From Prevotella sp. (GTDB lineage: Bacteria > Bacteroidota > Bacteroidia > Bacteroidales > Bacteroidaceae): 64,000 nt of DNA. Positions 14,006 to 23,699 of this stretch are shown piece by piece; the stretch's first letter is position 1; the number at the start of each line of letters is the position of its first letter. The stretch is from the NCBI GenBank assembly GCA_017458225.1, contig JAFTFX010000017.1:19503-83502 (forward strand), given 5' to 3'. A model generated the notes under the pieces. It saw nothing but the letters and a program-made list of their open reading frames with translations, searched no databases and was not told the DNA's origin. Made by a program: the position numbers and the translations under genes.

Positions 14006-16228
14006 CTATCGCCTCACCAGCATGGAGCCTGCGAATGGCCGATAGCCATCCAGCTGCACCACGTACACCTCGCCTCTTTGTGCCTGTGGCAGGTCTATCC
14101 GGCAGTCGGTAGTTCCGGCAGAAACGGCTTGCTGCGCCAACTTGCTGCCAGAGAGTTGATAGACGGTGGCCCTCATTTGCGTGCTCAGCGCTTCAGGGAA
14201 CAGCAGTCGTAGCTGTCCACCCTCGGTGAAGCCCATCTTGACGGGCGATGCCTGCTTCGATATCTCGTCGATATGGTCGACTCCCAGCAGGTAGAGCAGT
14301 CCGTGATAGGCATCCAGTTCACCGTGTCCGTACAGGTTGTTGGGATAGGCTAGTGTGGGGTCGCAGTGGCGGCTGGTGCGCGCCATCACCGCTTTCGCCT
14401 CGTCGGGTGTCAGGTCGGGCTTGGCCTGCAGCCACAGGGCGATGGCACCGGCCACGGCAGGAGCCGACGACGAGGTGCCGCTGTTGCAGTTCCAGGCGTA
14501 GGTACGCCCGCCAAAGTCATAGTAGCCCACGTTCCAGCGGGCATCTTCGGCCTCGGGATGGGCGGCAATATAGTAGCTGCTGTACGACGATACGATGTTG
14601 ATGCCGGGAGCCATCACGTCGGGCTTGGTGCGCCCGTCCATCGTGGGTCCCGATGACGACATATTGGCCTTGCGCCCGTATTCGCCGTCAACGAACACGC
14701 AACTGTCGCCCTGAGCGTTGATGGTGCCGTTGCGATAGGTCGTCGCCCCGACGCTGATGACGCATGGAGCGGCCGACGGTGCGTGGATGTTGTGGCTCAC
14801 CTCAGCCCCGTTGAGCAATGGGTTGGCCTCGTTGTCGCTAAGGAACACGTTCAGGGGCCACAGCTCCACATCGGCCTCCTGCCCAAGAAGTTCGAGCGAG
14901 AGGGGATAGTGCAGTCCGATGGAATGGTTGTTGTAGAGCACCACTTCGTAGCAGATGTCCGTAGGGTCGTAGCAGGATGGATAGGCTCCCACGGCCAGCG
15001 AGTCTATTTGCGGAGCCATGCAGCGGTAGATGGAGTCGGGGCTCTGCAGCACCTCTCTTGAAGAGATGAGCACGGTGTCGTTCTTCGTCTCGTTGTAGTA
15101 GACAAAGCGGAAGGCGAAGTCGTCCTTCGATTTCAGCGTGAACACCATGTTCTGTCCCACGTAGACGAAGGTGCCCTTCTGCGCAACGCCGCGCTCCTTG
15201 TGCATCCAGGTCTTCTGGTGTCCCTGGTTGCCGGCAGCGGCCACGATGATGCGGCCCGGTCCCACCAGCTGCTCCAGCATCTCATAGTAGAGCTGGCTGT
15301 CGCCCCAGAAGTTCTCGTGTCCGCCTTCGCTCAGCGAGGCCACACAGGGCTTACCCACACTCTCGGCATAGTCGAAGATGTACTTGAAGCCGAGGGCATT
15401 CATCGCATCGGTGAATTTGTATTGCTGGGTGGAGTCGATATACTGCTTGTTGTTGCTCACCGCATTGGCCACCAGGCAGATGTCGCTTTCAGGAGCCATG
15501 CCGCGATAGGGCGAGTCGTAGCCACTGCCGGCTGCAATGCCCAGCGTGTGGGTGCCGTGGGTGAAGTCGTTGCCGTCGCGCGAGTGCTGGGCTTCAAGCA
15601 GGGCCTGCGTGCCCATATAGTCGCGCCCTACGGGCAGACGACTGCCCAGGGTGTCGGCCGACAGCATGTCCCACAGGGCCTTGATGCGATAGTCTTTCAG
15701 GTCGCGGCTGTAGAAGTTAGGGTGGGTCAGGTCGAAGCCTATGTCCATCACGCCCACCACCACATCCTTGCCCGTATAGGCTTGGGGCAGTCCTTGTCCG
15801 GCATAGACGGGAAGGGCGTTCAGGTGCGTGCTCATCGAGTCGAGCAGCACCTTGCCCAGCGGACTGGCTTCGATGCGGCTGACGCGAGGGTCGGCGGCCA
15901 TTGCCGACAGCTCTGAAAGGGGAATGTTGGCAATGAAGATGTTGCCCGTCTGCGACAGCGCCTGAGCGTGATAGGCATCGAACACCTGCTGTGCATGATC
16001 GTCGGCAATGCGGACGAAGGCACACACTGCTGGTCCGCCTTGCGCCGGAATACTCTTCGCTGCCCTGCGCGCTTCGTTCTTCTGCACGTCGACCAACTGG
16101 CGGAGCCAGGGCGACAGCTTGGCACGCGAACAGTGCTGGGCTTCAGCCGACTGACAGAACAGTGCGAGCAGCAGCAACAGAACCGCCCGGTGGAGTGTCT
16201 TAAAAAAGAACCGTCGCATGGTCTTCAT
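14006..16228 (-). CDS. Secreted S8 (subtilisin-like) serine peptidase
   Basis: A protein of 740 residues with a signal peptide ending near AEAQ. The catalytic triad is visible: Asp162 in VVVGVMDIGFDLTHP, His224 in DFTHGTHTLGIAAGS, and Ser at about 584 in NSGTSSSAPAVAG. A large insertion lies between His and Ser, as in other Bacteroidota S8 peptidases. The last 80 residues (ATVYQLSGSKL..., ending in SMLVRR) resemble a type IX secretion C-terminal signal, fitting export to the cell surface; porQ is the divergent neighbour. The substrate is unknown. Confidence 0.9.
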   Translation of the reverse strand: MKTMRRFFFKTLHRAVLLLLLALFCQSAEAQHCSRAKLSPWLRQLVDVQKNEARRAAKSIPAQGGPAVCAFVRIADDHAQQVFDAYHAQALSQTGNIFIANIPLSELSAMAADPRVSRIEASPLGKVLLDSMSTHLNALPVYAGQGLPQAYTGKDVVVGVMDIGFDLTHPNFYSRDLKDYRIKALWDMLSADTLGSRLPVGRDYMGTQALLEAQHSRDGNDFTHGTHTLGIAAGSGYDSPYRGMAPESDICLVANAVSNNKQYIDSTQQYKFTDAMNALGFKYIFDYAESVGKPCVASLSEGGHENFWGDSQLYYEMLEQLVGPGRIIVAAAGNQGHQKTWMHKERGVAQKGTFVYVGQNMVFTLKSKDDFAFRFVYYNETKNDTVLISSREVLQSPDSIYRCMAPQIDSLAVGAYPSCYDPTDICYEVVLYNNHSIGLHYPLSLELLGQEADVELWPLNVFLSDNEANPLLNGAEVSHNIHAPSAAPCVISVGATTYRNGTINAQGDSCVFVDGEYGRKANMSSSGPTMDGRTKPDVMAPGINIVSSYSSYYIAAHPEAEDARWNVGYYDFGGRTYAWNCNSGTSSSAPAVAGAIALWLQAKPDLTPDEAKAVMARTSRHCDPTLAYPNNLYGHGELDAYHGLLYLLGVDHIDEISKQASPVKMGFTEGGQLRLLFPEALSTQMRATVYQLSGSKLAQQAVSAGTTDCRIDLPQAQRGEVYVVQLDGYRPFAGSMLVRR

Positions 16229-16270
16229 AATAAATTGGCAAAAAATGCGTTATTATACTAAATCAGACTG

Positions 16271-16309
16271 CAAATGTACGAATTAATTCATAATAATTCC
16301 TTAACTTTG
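16271..16309. promoter_or_regulatory. Divergent promoters of the S8 peptidase and porQ
   Basis: TACATTTG on the minus strand at 16271-16278 faces the peptidase operon; TAACTTTG on the plus strand at 16302-16309 faces porQ, 21 nt before its ATG. Confidence 0.55.
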
Positions 16310-16330
16310 CGCGAAATTTAGTCTTTACAG

Positions 16331-17278
16331 ATGAGAAAAAGTGTTCTCGTTGTCCTTTTCTCCCTGTTGACACTCGTCGTGGGAGCACAAGAAAGCCAGA
16401 CGGCCTACAACTTTTTAAGGCTGCCGGTCAGTGCGCATGCCGCTGCACTGGGGGGCGACAATATCACGCTCACCGACGACGATGCCACGCTCATCTTCCA
16501 CAATCCGGCATTGATACAGAACGTCTCCGACCGCACGCTCAACCTGAACGGCATGACCTACATGCAGGGCACCGTGACGGGCAGCGCCTCGTTTGTTCGG
16601 GCCATCGGCGAGCGCGGCACATGGGGTGTCAGCGGCCGCTATATGAGCTATGGCAGCATGAAGGAAATGAACGCGGTGGGCGAGCAGACGGGCACCTTCA
16701 GCGCTCGCGACATCTGCGTGGGCGGAACGCTGGCCTACGGGCTGACCAGTCGCATCAGCGGCGGCATCACCGCCAAGCTGGCGGCTTCCTATATGGGCAA
16801 CTACAACTCGCTGGCGGCACTCGTCGACCTCGGACTGAACTACTACGACGAGGAGCGCGAGTGGAGCCTCTCGGCCGTGGTGCGCAACCTGGGCGGACAG
16901 CTCTCGGCCTTCGAGGACGAGTTCGAACGCATGCCGCTCGACTTGCAGCTGGGTGTGTCGAAGCGTCTCATCGGCTCGCCGCTGCGGGTGACGGTCTCGC
17001 TCGTCCGACTGAACGACTGGGATTATGGCTTCACCAAGCATCTCGTGGTGGGTGCCGACCTGTTGCTGGGCCGTCAGTTCTATGTGGCTGCCGGCTATAA
17101 TGCCCTGCGCGCATCGGAAATGAAAATTGCTGATAATGAAGACGATACGAGCACTCACGGAGCAGGCCTCTCCATCGGAGGCGGCTTGACGCTGGAGCGT
17201 CTGAAACTGCATGTGGCCTACGCCCGCTATCACGTCAGTGCCTCGTCGCTGCTTGTCAACATCAGCTATCGGTTATGA
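16331..17278 (+). CDS. porQ: Type IX secretion system protein PorQ
   Basis: A protein of 315 residues with a signal peptide and an outer-membrane beta-barrel character. The N-terminal motif NFLRLPVSAHAAALGGDNIT and the FHNPALI segment are typical of PorQ. In Porphyromonas gingivalis PorQ anchors the PorUVQZ attachment complex that processes type IX cargo at the surface. In Bacteroidales it is commonly followed by cmk, as here (gap 17 nt). Two candidate cargo proteins are in the window (S8 peptidase, endonuclease I). Confidence 0.87.
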   Translation: MRKSVLVVLFSLLTLVVGAQESQTAYNFLRLPVSAHAAALGGDNITLTDDDATLIFHNPALIQNVSDRTLNLNGMTYMQGTVTGSASFVRAIGERGTWGVSGRYMSYGSMKEMNAVGEQTGTFSARDICVGGTLAYGLTSRISGGITAKLAASYMGNYNSLAALVDLGLNYYDEEREWSLSAVVRNLGGQLSAFEDEFERMPLDLQLGVSKRLIGSPLRVTVSLVRLNDWDYGFTKHLVVGADLLLGRQFYVAAGYNALRASEMKIADNEDDTSTHGAGLSIGGGLTLERLKLHVAYARYHVSASSLLVNISYRL

Positions 17279-17295
17279 ACTTTGAACTCTGAACT

Positions 17296-17994
17296 ATGAA
17301 CTCAAAAAAGATTACAATTGCTATCGACGGCCATTCGTCGTGCGGAAAAAGCACCATGGCCAAAGACTTGGCCCGCGAGGTGGGCTATATATATGTAGAT
17401 ACGGGTGCCATGTATCGCAGCGTCACGCTCTATGCTCTGCGGGGTGGGCTGTTTAATGCCGACGGCACCATTCGGACTGCCGAGCTGGAAGCGCGTATGC
17501 CCCAGATACAAATTTCGTTCCAGCTGAATGCCGAGACGGGTCGCCCCGATACCTATCTGAATGGTGAGCGTGTCGAGGATGCCATCCGCTCGCTCGAGGT
17601 GTCGAGCCATGTCAGCCCCATTGCCACGCTTCCCTTTGTGCGCACAGCCATGGTGGCTCAGCAACAGCTGATGGGACAGGGCGGCGGTGTCGTGATGGAC
17701 GGCCGCGACATAGGCACCGTGGTGTTTCCCCATGCTGAACTGAAAATCTTTGTCACCGCCTCGGCCGAGGTGCGCGCTCAGCGCCGCTACGACGAACTGC
17801 AGCAGAAAGGCATGCCTGCCGACTACGATGATATTTTGAAAAATGTGCAGGAACGCGACTACATAGACTCGCATCGCGAGGTGTCGCCCCTCCGTCAGGC
17901 CGACGATGCCATTCTCTTGGACAACAGCCACATGACCATCGCCGAACAGAAAGCCTGGCTCATGGAGCAGTTCCGCCGCGTTGCCGGTAGTTAG
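17296..17994 (+). CDS. cmk: (d)CMP kinase
   Basis: A protein of 232 residues. It has the P-loop [11 protein letters not shown] at the N-terminus, [35 protein letters not shown] and the C-terminal [20 protein letters not shown], all standard for bacterial cytidylate kinase. It phosphorylates CMP and dCMP with ATP in pyrimidine nucleotide supply. It is co-directional with porQ. It converges with the ABC ATPase gene with 8 nt between the stops. Confidence 0.95.
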   Translation: MNSKKITIAIDGHSSCGKSTMAKDLAREVGYIYVDTGAMYRSVTLYALRGGLFNADGTIRTAELEARMPQIQISFQLNAETGRPDTYLNGERVEDAIRSLEVSSHVSPIATLPFVRTAMVAQQQLMGQGGGVVMDGRDIGTVVFPHAELKIFVTASAEVRAQRRYDELQQKGMPADYDDILKNVQERDYIDSHREVSPLRQADDAILLDNSHMTIAEQKAWLMEQFRRVAGS

Positions 17995-18002
17995 TATTCT
18001 CT

Positions 18003-18821
18003 CTACCCTACTCTCTCCTCTTTTTCCACTCTCACGCTCAGCCGCTCGCGGTCGAACACAATGCCTTCGCGCTCCACAAAGTGCCCCATTCGTCCACTGT
18101 CGGCCAGCTCTCTGGGTGTGCCTATGCTCAATGTTTCGCGCTCCATCAGCCACACTGTGTCGGCCACTTGCAGGGCCAGTTCCAGATCGTGTGTCGACAT
18201 GAAGATGGTCTTTCCCATGGTGCGTGCCAGTCGTTTCAGCAACTGCATCACCTCCACCTTGCTCGGAAAGTCCAGGAAGGCCGTCGGCTCGTCCAGGAAG
18301 ATGATGGGTGTCTGCTGAGCCAGCGCCTTTGCTATCATCACCTTCTGCCGCTCGCCGTCGCTCAGCGTGTCTACCGTCCGGCCTGAAAGTGCCCCGATGC
18401 CCACCACGCTGATGCTCTCGTCCACGATGGCATAGTCGTCCTTCGTGAGCAGTCCCCAGAACCCCGTGTAGGGCGAACGGCCCAGTCCCACCAGTTCGCG
18501 CACCGTCATGTTCCTCACGTCGGGCTTCTCCGTCAGCACCACGCCTATCATGCGGCTCAGCTCGCGGTCGGTCAGCTCGCTGATCTCTGCCGTCTTCCCG
18601 TCGCTGCCCTCATAGCAGATGCTCCCCTCCAGCTTTGGCTGAAAGGCCGACAGTGTGCGCAGCAGTGTCGACTTGCCCACACCGTTGGGACCCAGCAGAC
18701 AGGTCAGCTCCCCACTCCTGATGCAGGCCTCGATGCCGCTGGCCACCACCTTCGTCACTTGCTTCGTGCGGTAGCCTATCGTCAGCCCCTTCAGCCTCAC
18801 CGTCATCGTGTTATTGTCCAT
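18003..18821 (-). CDS. ABC transporter ATP-binding protein, FecE/BtuD type
   Basis: A protein of 272 residues with Walker A GPNGVGKST, a Q-loop region, the signature LSDGERQKVMIAKAL, Walker B IIFLDEPTAFLD and the H-loop STHDLELAL. The closest pattern is the ATPase of iron-siderophore, haem or cobalamin importers. The signature has Asp where LSGGQ has Gly, a change seen in this subgroup. No permease or binding-protein gene is adjacent; the upstream neighbour is a repeat array and the downstream gene is cmk. The substrate cannot be assigned. Confidence 0.87.
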   Translation of the reverse strand: MDNNTMTVRLKGLTIGYRTKQVTKVVASGIEACIRSGELTCLLGPNGVGKSTLLRTLSAFQPKLEGSICYEGSDGKTAEISELTDRELSRMIGVVLTEKPDVRNMTVRELVGLGRSPYTGFWGLLTKDDYAIVDESISVVGIGALSGRTVDTLSDGERQKVMIAKALAQQTPIIFLDEPTAFLDFPSKVEVMQLLKRLARTMGKTIFMSTHDLELALQVADTVWLMERETLSIGTPRELADSGRMGHFVEREGIVFDRERLSVRVEKEERVG

Positions 18822-18880
18822 GTCGTTTCTCCTCTGTCAGATGCTAATTGTTTTTTCTTTCTTTCGCAGAATTTTCTCAG

Positions 18881-18888
18881 CAAAGGTA
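18881..18888 (-). promoter_or_regulatory. -7 box of the ABC ATPase gene
   Basis: TACCTTTG on the minus strand, about 60 nt before the ATG. A 22-nt array begins 70 nt further upstream. Confidence 0.5.
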
Positions 18889-18957
18889 CGAATTACGGGG
18901 CAAAACGCCAAACACTTTCGCGACTTCTTCGCTCATGTCGGTACAATCCGCAAACAG

Positions 18958-19111
18958 TTAATATCATCTTTCGCTGCAGTTAATATTGAATCTCGCTGTA
19001 ATTAATATCAAATCTCGCTGTGATTAATAGCAAATCATAGCGAGATTTGACGTTAAACAGAGCGAAAAATGACGCTAAACAGAGCGAGACTTGACGCTTA
19101 TTGCAAAAACG
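18958..19111. repeat. 22-nt tandem array, family 2 copy a
   Basis: Seven abutting units of exactly 22 nt. The first three read TTAATATnnAATCTCGCTGT; after a switch in the unit at 19024-19045 the rest read as their reverse complement (AGAGCGAGACTTGACGCTAA). The 22-nt phase is kept across the switch, so the whole array is a large inverted repeat. A second copy is at 33555-33708. It lies between the ABC ATPase start and the parE stop. Confidence 0.85.
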
Positions 19112-19118
19112 GCAGATT

Positions 19119-21140
19119 TTAGTCGTATTCTTCCTCCTCTTCGGGGCGGTCTTCCTCGATGACCAGATTGTCGATGATGAAGTTCTGGCGCTCCATGGTG
19201 TTCTTGCCCATGTAGTATTCCAGGAGCTTCTGCACCTGGTCGGTCTTGTGCAGGGTGACCTGCTCCAAACGTATGTCGGGACCTATGAAACCGGCAAATT
19301 CTTCAGGTGATATCTCTCCGAGACCTTTGAATCGGGTGATCTCAGGGTCGGGGCCCAAGTCGCGAATGGCCTGCAGGCGCTCCTCCTCGCTGTAGCAGTA
19401 GCGCGTGATGAAGTCGCTCTTCACTTGCGTTTTCTGTTCAGCCCGTTTGGTGTCTTCGTCGGTCAGCACCTGCTTGTTCTTGATTTTCGTGCGGCGGTTG
19501 CGCACGCGGAACAGCGGTGTCTGCAGCACGTAGACGTGGCCCTTGCGGATGAGCTCGGGGAAGAACTGCAGGAAGAAGGTGATGATGAGGAGGCGTATGT
19601 GCATGCCGTCGACATCGGCATCGGTGGCCACAATCACCTTATTATATCTAAGTGTGTCGAGTCCCTCCTCGATGTCGAGGGCGGCCTGCAGCAGGTTGAA
19701 CTCCTCGTTCTCGTAGACCACCTTCTTGGTGAGCCCGAACGAGTTGAGCGGTTTTCCGCGCAGCGAGAAGACGGCCTGCGTGTTCACGTCGCGGCTCTTG
19801 GTGATGCTGCCGCTGGCCGAGTCGCCCTCAGTGATGAAGATACTCGATTCCTCCTTGCGGTCGTTCTTCACGTCGCTGAAGTGTATGCGGCAGTCGCGCA
19901 GCTTGCGGTTGTGCAGATTGGCCTTCTTGGCGCGCTCGCGGGCCAGCTTCGTCACGCCGGCCATTGCCTTACGCTCGCGCTCGCTCTCCTGAATCTTCTG
20001 CATCATCACCTCGGCGGTGTCGGGGTTCTTGTGCAGATAGTTGTCAACCTCCTGCTTGATGAAGTCGCCCACATATTTATTAATAGAGGGGGGCATGGGG
20101 TGTTCGGCATCTACCTGTGTGGGCACGGGGGCCATGGTCAGCGAGCCCAGCTTGATCTTCGTCTGGCTCTCGAACATGGGCTCTTCCACGTTCAACGCGA
20201 TGGCTGCCACGATGCCCGTGCGGATGTCGCCATACTCGTAGTTCTTCTGGAAGAACTCCTTGATGGTCTTGGCGATGTGCTCCTTGAAGGCGCTCTGGTG
20301 GGTGCCGCCCTGTGTGGTGTGCTGTCCGTTGACAAACGAGTAGTACTCCTCGCCATACTGGTTGGCATGGGTGAAGGCAATCTCAATGTCCTCGCCCTGC
20401 AGGTGTATGATGGGATAGAGGGCATCGCTGGTCATGCGGTCCTTCAACAGGTCCTCCAGGCCGCGGCGCGAAAGGATGCGGCGGCCGTTGTACATGATGG
20501 CCAGGCCCGTGTTCAGATAGGTGTAGTTGCGCAGCATGGTCTCCACGATGTCGTCGTGGAACTGGTAGTGCAGGAACAGCGTGTCGTCGGGTTCGAAGTA
20601 GATATAGGTGCCGTTCTCGTCCTGCGTGTCCTCGGTAGTGTCGCTGACCAGCTTGCCTTTCTCGAACGTGGCGCGGCGCACCTTGCCGTCGCGGAACGAG
20701 GCCACCTCGAAGTGGGTGCTCAGCGCGTTGACGGCTTTCACACCCACGCCGTTCAGACCTATCGACTTCTTGAAGGCTTTCGAGTCGTACTTACCGCCGG
20801 TATTCAGCACGCTCACGGCCTCAATCATCTTGCCTTGCGGAATGCCGCGGCCATAGTCTCTGACAGAGACAGACCCTCCCAGGGAGGGGCCGGGGGTGGG
20901 TCTCTCAATATTGATCTCGATGCGGTCGCCGGCCTTCATCTTGAACTCGTCGATGGAGTTGTCGATGACCTCTTTCAGCAACACATAGATGCCGTCTTCA
21001 GCCAGCGAGCCGTCGCCCAGTCGACCGATGTACATGCCAGGGCGCAGGCGTATATGCTCCGTACCGGTCAGGGTGCGGATGTTATCGTCGTTGTAGTCTG
21101 TTTGTTCTTGAGGAATGATTATGCTATTGTCGTCTGTCAT
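19119..21140 (-). CDS. parE: DNA topoisomerase IV subunit B (type IIA, ATPase subunit)
   Basis: A protein of 673 residues. The N-terminal GHKL ATPase has [21 protein letters not shown] and [14 protein letters not shown]; the transducer domain follows; the TOPRIM domain has [11 protein letters not shown] and [15 protein letters not shown]. With ParC it decatenates daughter chromosomes. The pattern fits the ParE-like branch of Bacteroidota rather than GyrB. The ATG at 21140 is chosen over TTG at 21149; it starts 5 nt after the GNAT gene stop. Residues about 78-90 ([11 protein letters not shown]) are encoded by a GC-rich palindrome at 20866-20906 that is repeated elsewhere in the window and has been gained in frame inside the ATPase domain. 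Confidence 0.92.
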   Translation of the reverse strand: MTDDNSIIIPQEQTDYNDDNIRTLTGTEHIRLRPGMYIGRLGDGSLAEDGIYVLLKEVIDNSIDEFKMKAGDRIEINIERPTPGPSLGGSVSVRDYGRGIPQGKMIEAVSVLNTGGKYDSKAFKKSIGLNGVGVKAVNALSTHFEVASFRDGKVRRATFEKGKLVSDTTEDTQDENGTYIYFEPDDTLFLHYQFHDDIVETMLRNYTYLNTGLAIMYNGRRILSRRGLEDLLKDRMTSDALYPIIHLQGEDIEIAFTHANQYGEEYYSFVNGQHTTQGGTHQSAFKEHIAKTIKEFFQKNYEYGDIRTGIVAAIALNVEEPMFESQTKIKLGSLTMAPVPTQVDAEHPMPPSINKYVGDFIKQEVDNYLHKNPDTAEVMMQKIQESERERKAMAGVTKLARERAKKANLHNRKLRDCRIHFSDVKNDRKEESSIFITEGDSASGSITKSRDVNTQAVFSLRGKPLNSFGLTKKVVYENEEFNLLQAALDIEEGLDTLRYNKVIVATDADVDGMHIRLLIITFFLQFFPELIRKGHVYVLQTPLFRVRNRRTKIKNKQVLTDEDTKRAEQKTQVKSDFITRYCYSEEERLQAIRDLGPDPEITRFKGLGEISPEEFAGFIGPDIRLEQVTLHKTDQVQKLLEYYMGKNTMERQNFIIDNLVIEEDRPEEEEEYD
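20866..20906. repeat. Family A palindrome inside parE
   Basis: The sequence reads GACCCTCCCAGGGAGGGG then CCGGGGGTGGGTC, the core also found at seven gene borders in the window. It is a single module with no second inverted partner and keeps the parE frame. Confidence 0.75.
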
Positions 21141-21145
21141 GTGAA

Positions 21146-22297
21146 TCAAAGTGCTTTCTTATAACATCTTCTGCGCTTGTGCTGCTCGTTCTCGTAGTAC
21201 TGCCACTGCTGCTGAACGGCTGTATTGCTCTCCATGTGCACATGGCTCTCGCCCCACTTGAAGCCGTACTTCTGATAGACGGGTATCAGGTGGTAGAACA
21301 GCAGGGCATTGGCACCCTTGGAGCGATATTCGGGCAGCACGCCGATGAGCAGCAAGTCGACAATGTCGGTCTTGTGGAACTTCAGAGCCCGCAACAAGTG
21401 CCACCAGCCCATAGGCCACAGGCGACCGTTGCGGCACTTCTGCAGAGCGCGCGTCAGCGAGGGGATGGTGATGCCCACGCCAATCACTTTGTGGTCGGGG
21501 GTGTTCCAGTCCTCAATGACGCAAATCATGTCCATCGAGAAGAACTTGAAGTATTTCTCCACATACTCGTCAATCTGCTTGTCGGTCATCTGCGAGTAGC
21601 CGTACAGGTTGGCAAAGGTCTGGTTCACCAGGTGGAGCACCTTCTTGCCATACTGCTCAGGCCCGAACACCTGATCGCGCGTCAGCTGCGGACAGTGCAG
21701 GTTGTAGCGCTGCATGGTCAGCTCGGCCACGCGGCGGAACTTGTCGGGCATGCCCTCCTTGGGCACGTAGATCTTATACTCCACATAGTCGTTGTCCTTC
21801 TCGTAGCCTTCCAGACGGGCCATGTGCTCAGGATAGTAGGCATAGTTGTAGATGGTCGACATGGTGCCCAGCTGGTCGAAGCCCTTGGTGAGCATGCCCT
21901 CGGGGTCCATATCGGTGAAGCCCAGCGGACCGATGATCTCCTTCATGCCCTTCGCACGGCCCCAGTCCTCGACAGCCTTCAGCAGTGCTGCCGACACCTC
22001 GGGGTCGTCAACGAAGTCGATCCAGCCGAACCTGACGCAGGGGCGGTTCCACTGCTCGTTGTAGCGGTGGTTGATGATGCCTGCCACGCGGCCCACCAGC
22101 TTGCCATTCTTGTAGGCCAGGAAATACTCTGACTCGCAGAACTCAAAGGCCGAGTTCTTGTCGCGGCTCAGCGTTTCCACCTCGTCGCTATACAGATTGG
22201 GCGCGTCGTAGGGACTATTCTTATACAAATCATAATGCAACTGGATGAATGCATCCAGGTCTTTTCTGGTAGTTACCTTTTTGATTTCTACAGACAT
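21146..22297 (-). CDS. GNAT-fold acyltransferase-like protein
   Basis: A protein of 383 residues, a conserved Bacteroidota type. The N-terminus ([23 protein letters not shown]) and C-terminal segment ([24 protein letters not shown]) resemble a GNAT acyl-CoA-binding motif; the middle ([16 protein letters not shown]) is characteristic of the family. The substrate is unknown. It is immediately upstream of parE (5 nt to its ATG), so the two are likely co-transcribed. A TATCTTTG box lies 32 nt before its ATG. Confidence 0.8.
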   Translation of the reverse strand: MSVEIKKVTTRKDLDAFIQLHYDLYKNSPYDAPNLYSDEVETLSRDKNSAFEFCESEYFLAYKNGKLVGRVAGIINHRYNEQWNRPCVRFGWIDFVDDPEVSAALLKAVEDWGRAKGMKEIIGPLGFTDMDPEGMLTKGFDQLGTMSTIYNYAYYPEHMARLEGYEKDNDYVEYKIYVPKEGMPDKFRRVAELTMQRYNLHCPQLTRDQVFGPEQYGKKVLHLVNQTFANLYGYSQMTDKQIDEYVEKYFKFFSMDMICVIEDWNTPDHKVIGVGITIPSLTRALQKCRNGRLWPMGWWHLLRALKFHKTDIVDLLLIGVLPEYRSKGANALLFYHLIPVYQKYGFKWGESHVHMESNTAVQQQWQYYENEQHKRRRCYKKAL

Positions 22298-22328
22298 GAT
22301 TTTGATATTATTTGCCGTTAAAACAGCA

Positions 22329-22336
22329 CAAAGATA
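22329..22336 (-). promoter_or_regulatory. -7 box of the GNAT-parE unit
   Basis: TATCTTTG on the minus strand, 31 nt before the ATG at 22297. Confidence 0.55.
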
Positions 22337-22409
22337 GGAATAATTTGTCTAAAGATGGCAGAAAAAAACTATTTTTTCATAAAAATTACGAATATTCAAA
22401 AATAATCAT

Positions 22410-22417
22410 TATCTTTG
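22410..22417 (+). promoter_or_regulatory. -7 box of the ompA-like gene
   Basis: TATCTTTG, giving a leader of about 55 nt before the ATG at 22478. Confidence 0.55.
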
Positions 22418-22477
22418 CACCGATGTTTGAACACATATTATTGATCAATAAATTATAAAAAACAAATCTCTAGAGTA

Positions 22478-23692
22478 ATGAAAAACAAAAGACTACTACT
22501 AATGGCAGCCTTGCCTATGCTGCTATTCGGTTCCGTGCAAGCACAGAACGACGGTAAGCGCTATCCGCTGAAATCCTACTCGTTTGTTGAAGTACAAGGC
22601 GGCGTTCAGCTCACCTCTACCGATGCACCCATGGACAAGCTGTACACACCCACGGCTGCCCTCTCTTTCGGCCACTACTTCTCGCCCGTTGTGGGTGCCC
22701 GTCTGCATGTGAATGCATGGCAGGCCAAGAGCGGATTTGAGTCGCTCGGGCAGTACTACAAGTGGAAGTATGTGACTCCCGACCTCGACCTGTTGCTCAA
22801 CCTGACCAACCTGTTCAGCAGCAACAACTCAGGCAGCCACTTCCTGAACGTCATCTTGCTGGGCGGTATCGGTCTGAACTACGCCTGGGACAACGACGAA
22901 CTGAAAGCACTGAACCTGCACCCCAGCAATATCCCCCTGGCATGGGACGACAACCGTCTGAGCCACAACCTGCGTGCCGGTCTGCGTCTGGAGACCAACG
23001 TGACGAAGCCCCTCGGCCTTTCGCTCGAAGTGAACGCCAACTCGCTGAGCGACCGCTTCAACTCGAAGACCAACAATGCCGACGACTGGCAGTTCACCGC
23101 CATGCTGGGCCTGAGCTTCCGCTTCAACCACAAGTATGCTAAGCCCAAGTATGTCACGAAGATGGTCGACGTGGTGGAGACGATAGAGGTTGAGGTTCCT
23201 GACACCATCATCGTGAAGGAGCAGCGCCCGATTGTTAAGACCGAGACCAAGAAGATTGAGAAATACATCTTCTTCAAGGTGGCACAGAGCGATGCCGACA
23301 AGGCTGCTGGCTACAATGATGCCATCAAAGAGGTGGCCGACCTGATCAAGAGCAGCGAGAATGCCAAGTTCACCATCACCGGCTATGCAGACAAGGGCAC
23401 CGGTTCGGCCAAGACTAACAAGAAATACGCCAAGAAGCGTGCTGAAGACGTGACCAACGATCTGGTGAAAGTCCACGGTGTCGATGCCGCCATCCTCACC
23501 ACCGACTCGAAGGGCGACACCGTTCAGCCGTTCCCCGAGGATAACAACAAGAACCGTTGCGTCATCATCACTGGCGAGGGCGACTTCAAGGTACAGGCTA
23601 CTGAGGAGGTAGAAGTACAAAAGATTACCACCAAGAAGGTTCAGAAAGAGGTGACCCGTCAGGTGGAAGTGAAGGAAGAAGTAGCACAGTAA
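22478..23692 (+). CDS. OmpA-family outer-membrane protein
   Basis: A protein of 404 residues with a signal peptide (cleavage after VQA), an N-terminal beta-barrel region (about 25-225), a Val/Glu-rich linker (KYVTKMVDVVETIEVEV) and a C-terminal OmpA peptidoglycan-binding domain (about 260-370; FTITGYADKGTGSAKTN and KKYAKKRAEDV). It probably links the outer membrane to peptidoglycan and is likely abundant. The last 35 residues are an unusual Lys/Glu/Val tail echoing the linker. It converges with the methyltransferase gene with 7 nt between the stops. Confidence 0.88.
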   Translation: MKNKRLLLMAALPMLLFGSVQAQNDGKRYPLKSYSFVEVQGGVQLTSTDAPMDKLYTPTAALSFGHYFSPVVGARLHVNAWQAKSGFESLGQYYKWKYVTPDLDLLLNLTNLFSSNNSGSHFLNVILLGGIGLNYAWDNDELKALNLHPSNIPLAWDDNRLSHNLRAGLRLETNVTKPLGLSLEVNANSLSDRFNSKTNNADDWQFTAMLGLSFRFNHKYAKPKYVTKMVDVVETIEVEVPDTIIVKEQRPIVKTETKKIEKYIFFKVAQSDADKAAGYNDAIKEVADLIKSSENAKFTITGYADKGTGSAKTNKKYAKKRAEDVTNDLVKVHGVDAAILTTDSKGDTVQPFPEDNNKNRCVIITGEGDFKVQATEEVEVQKITTKKVQKEVTRQVEVKEEVAQ

Positions 23693-23699
23693 GCAATAC

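Noticed and set aside
18958-19111. CRISPR array or tRNA-like repeats
   Set aside because: No spacers, inverted halves, and no cas genes or tRNA fold.
19425-21164. 579-codon open frame opposite parE
   Set aside because: It is the antisense shadow of parE, with no family motifs and no promoter.
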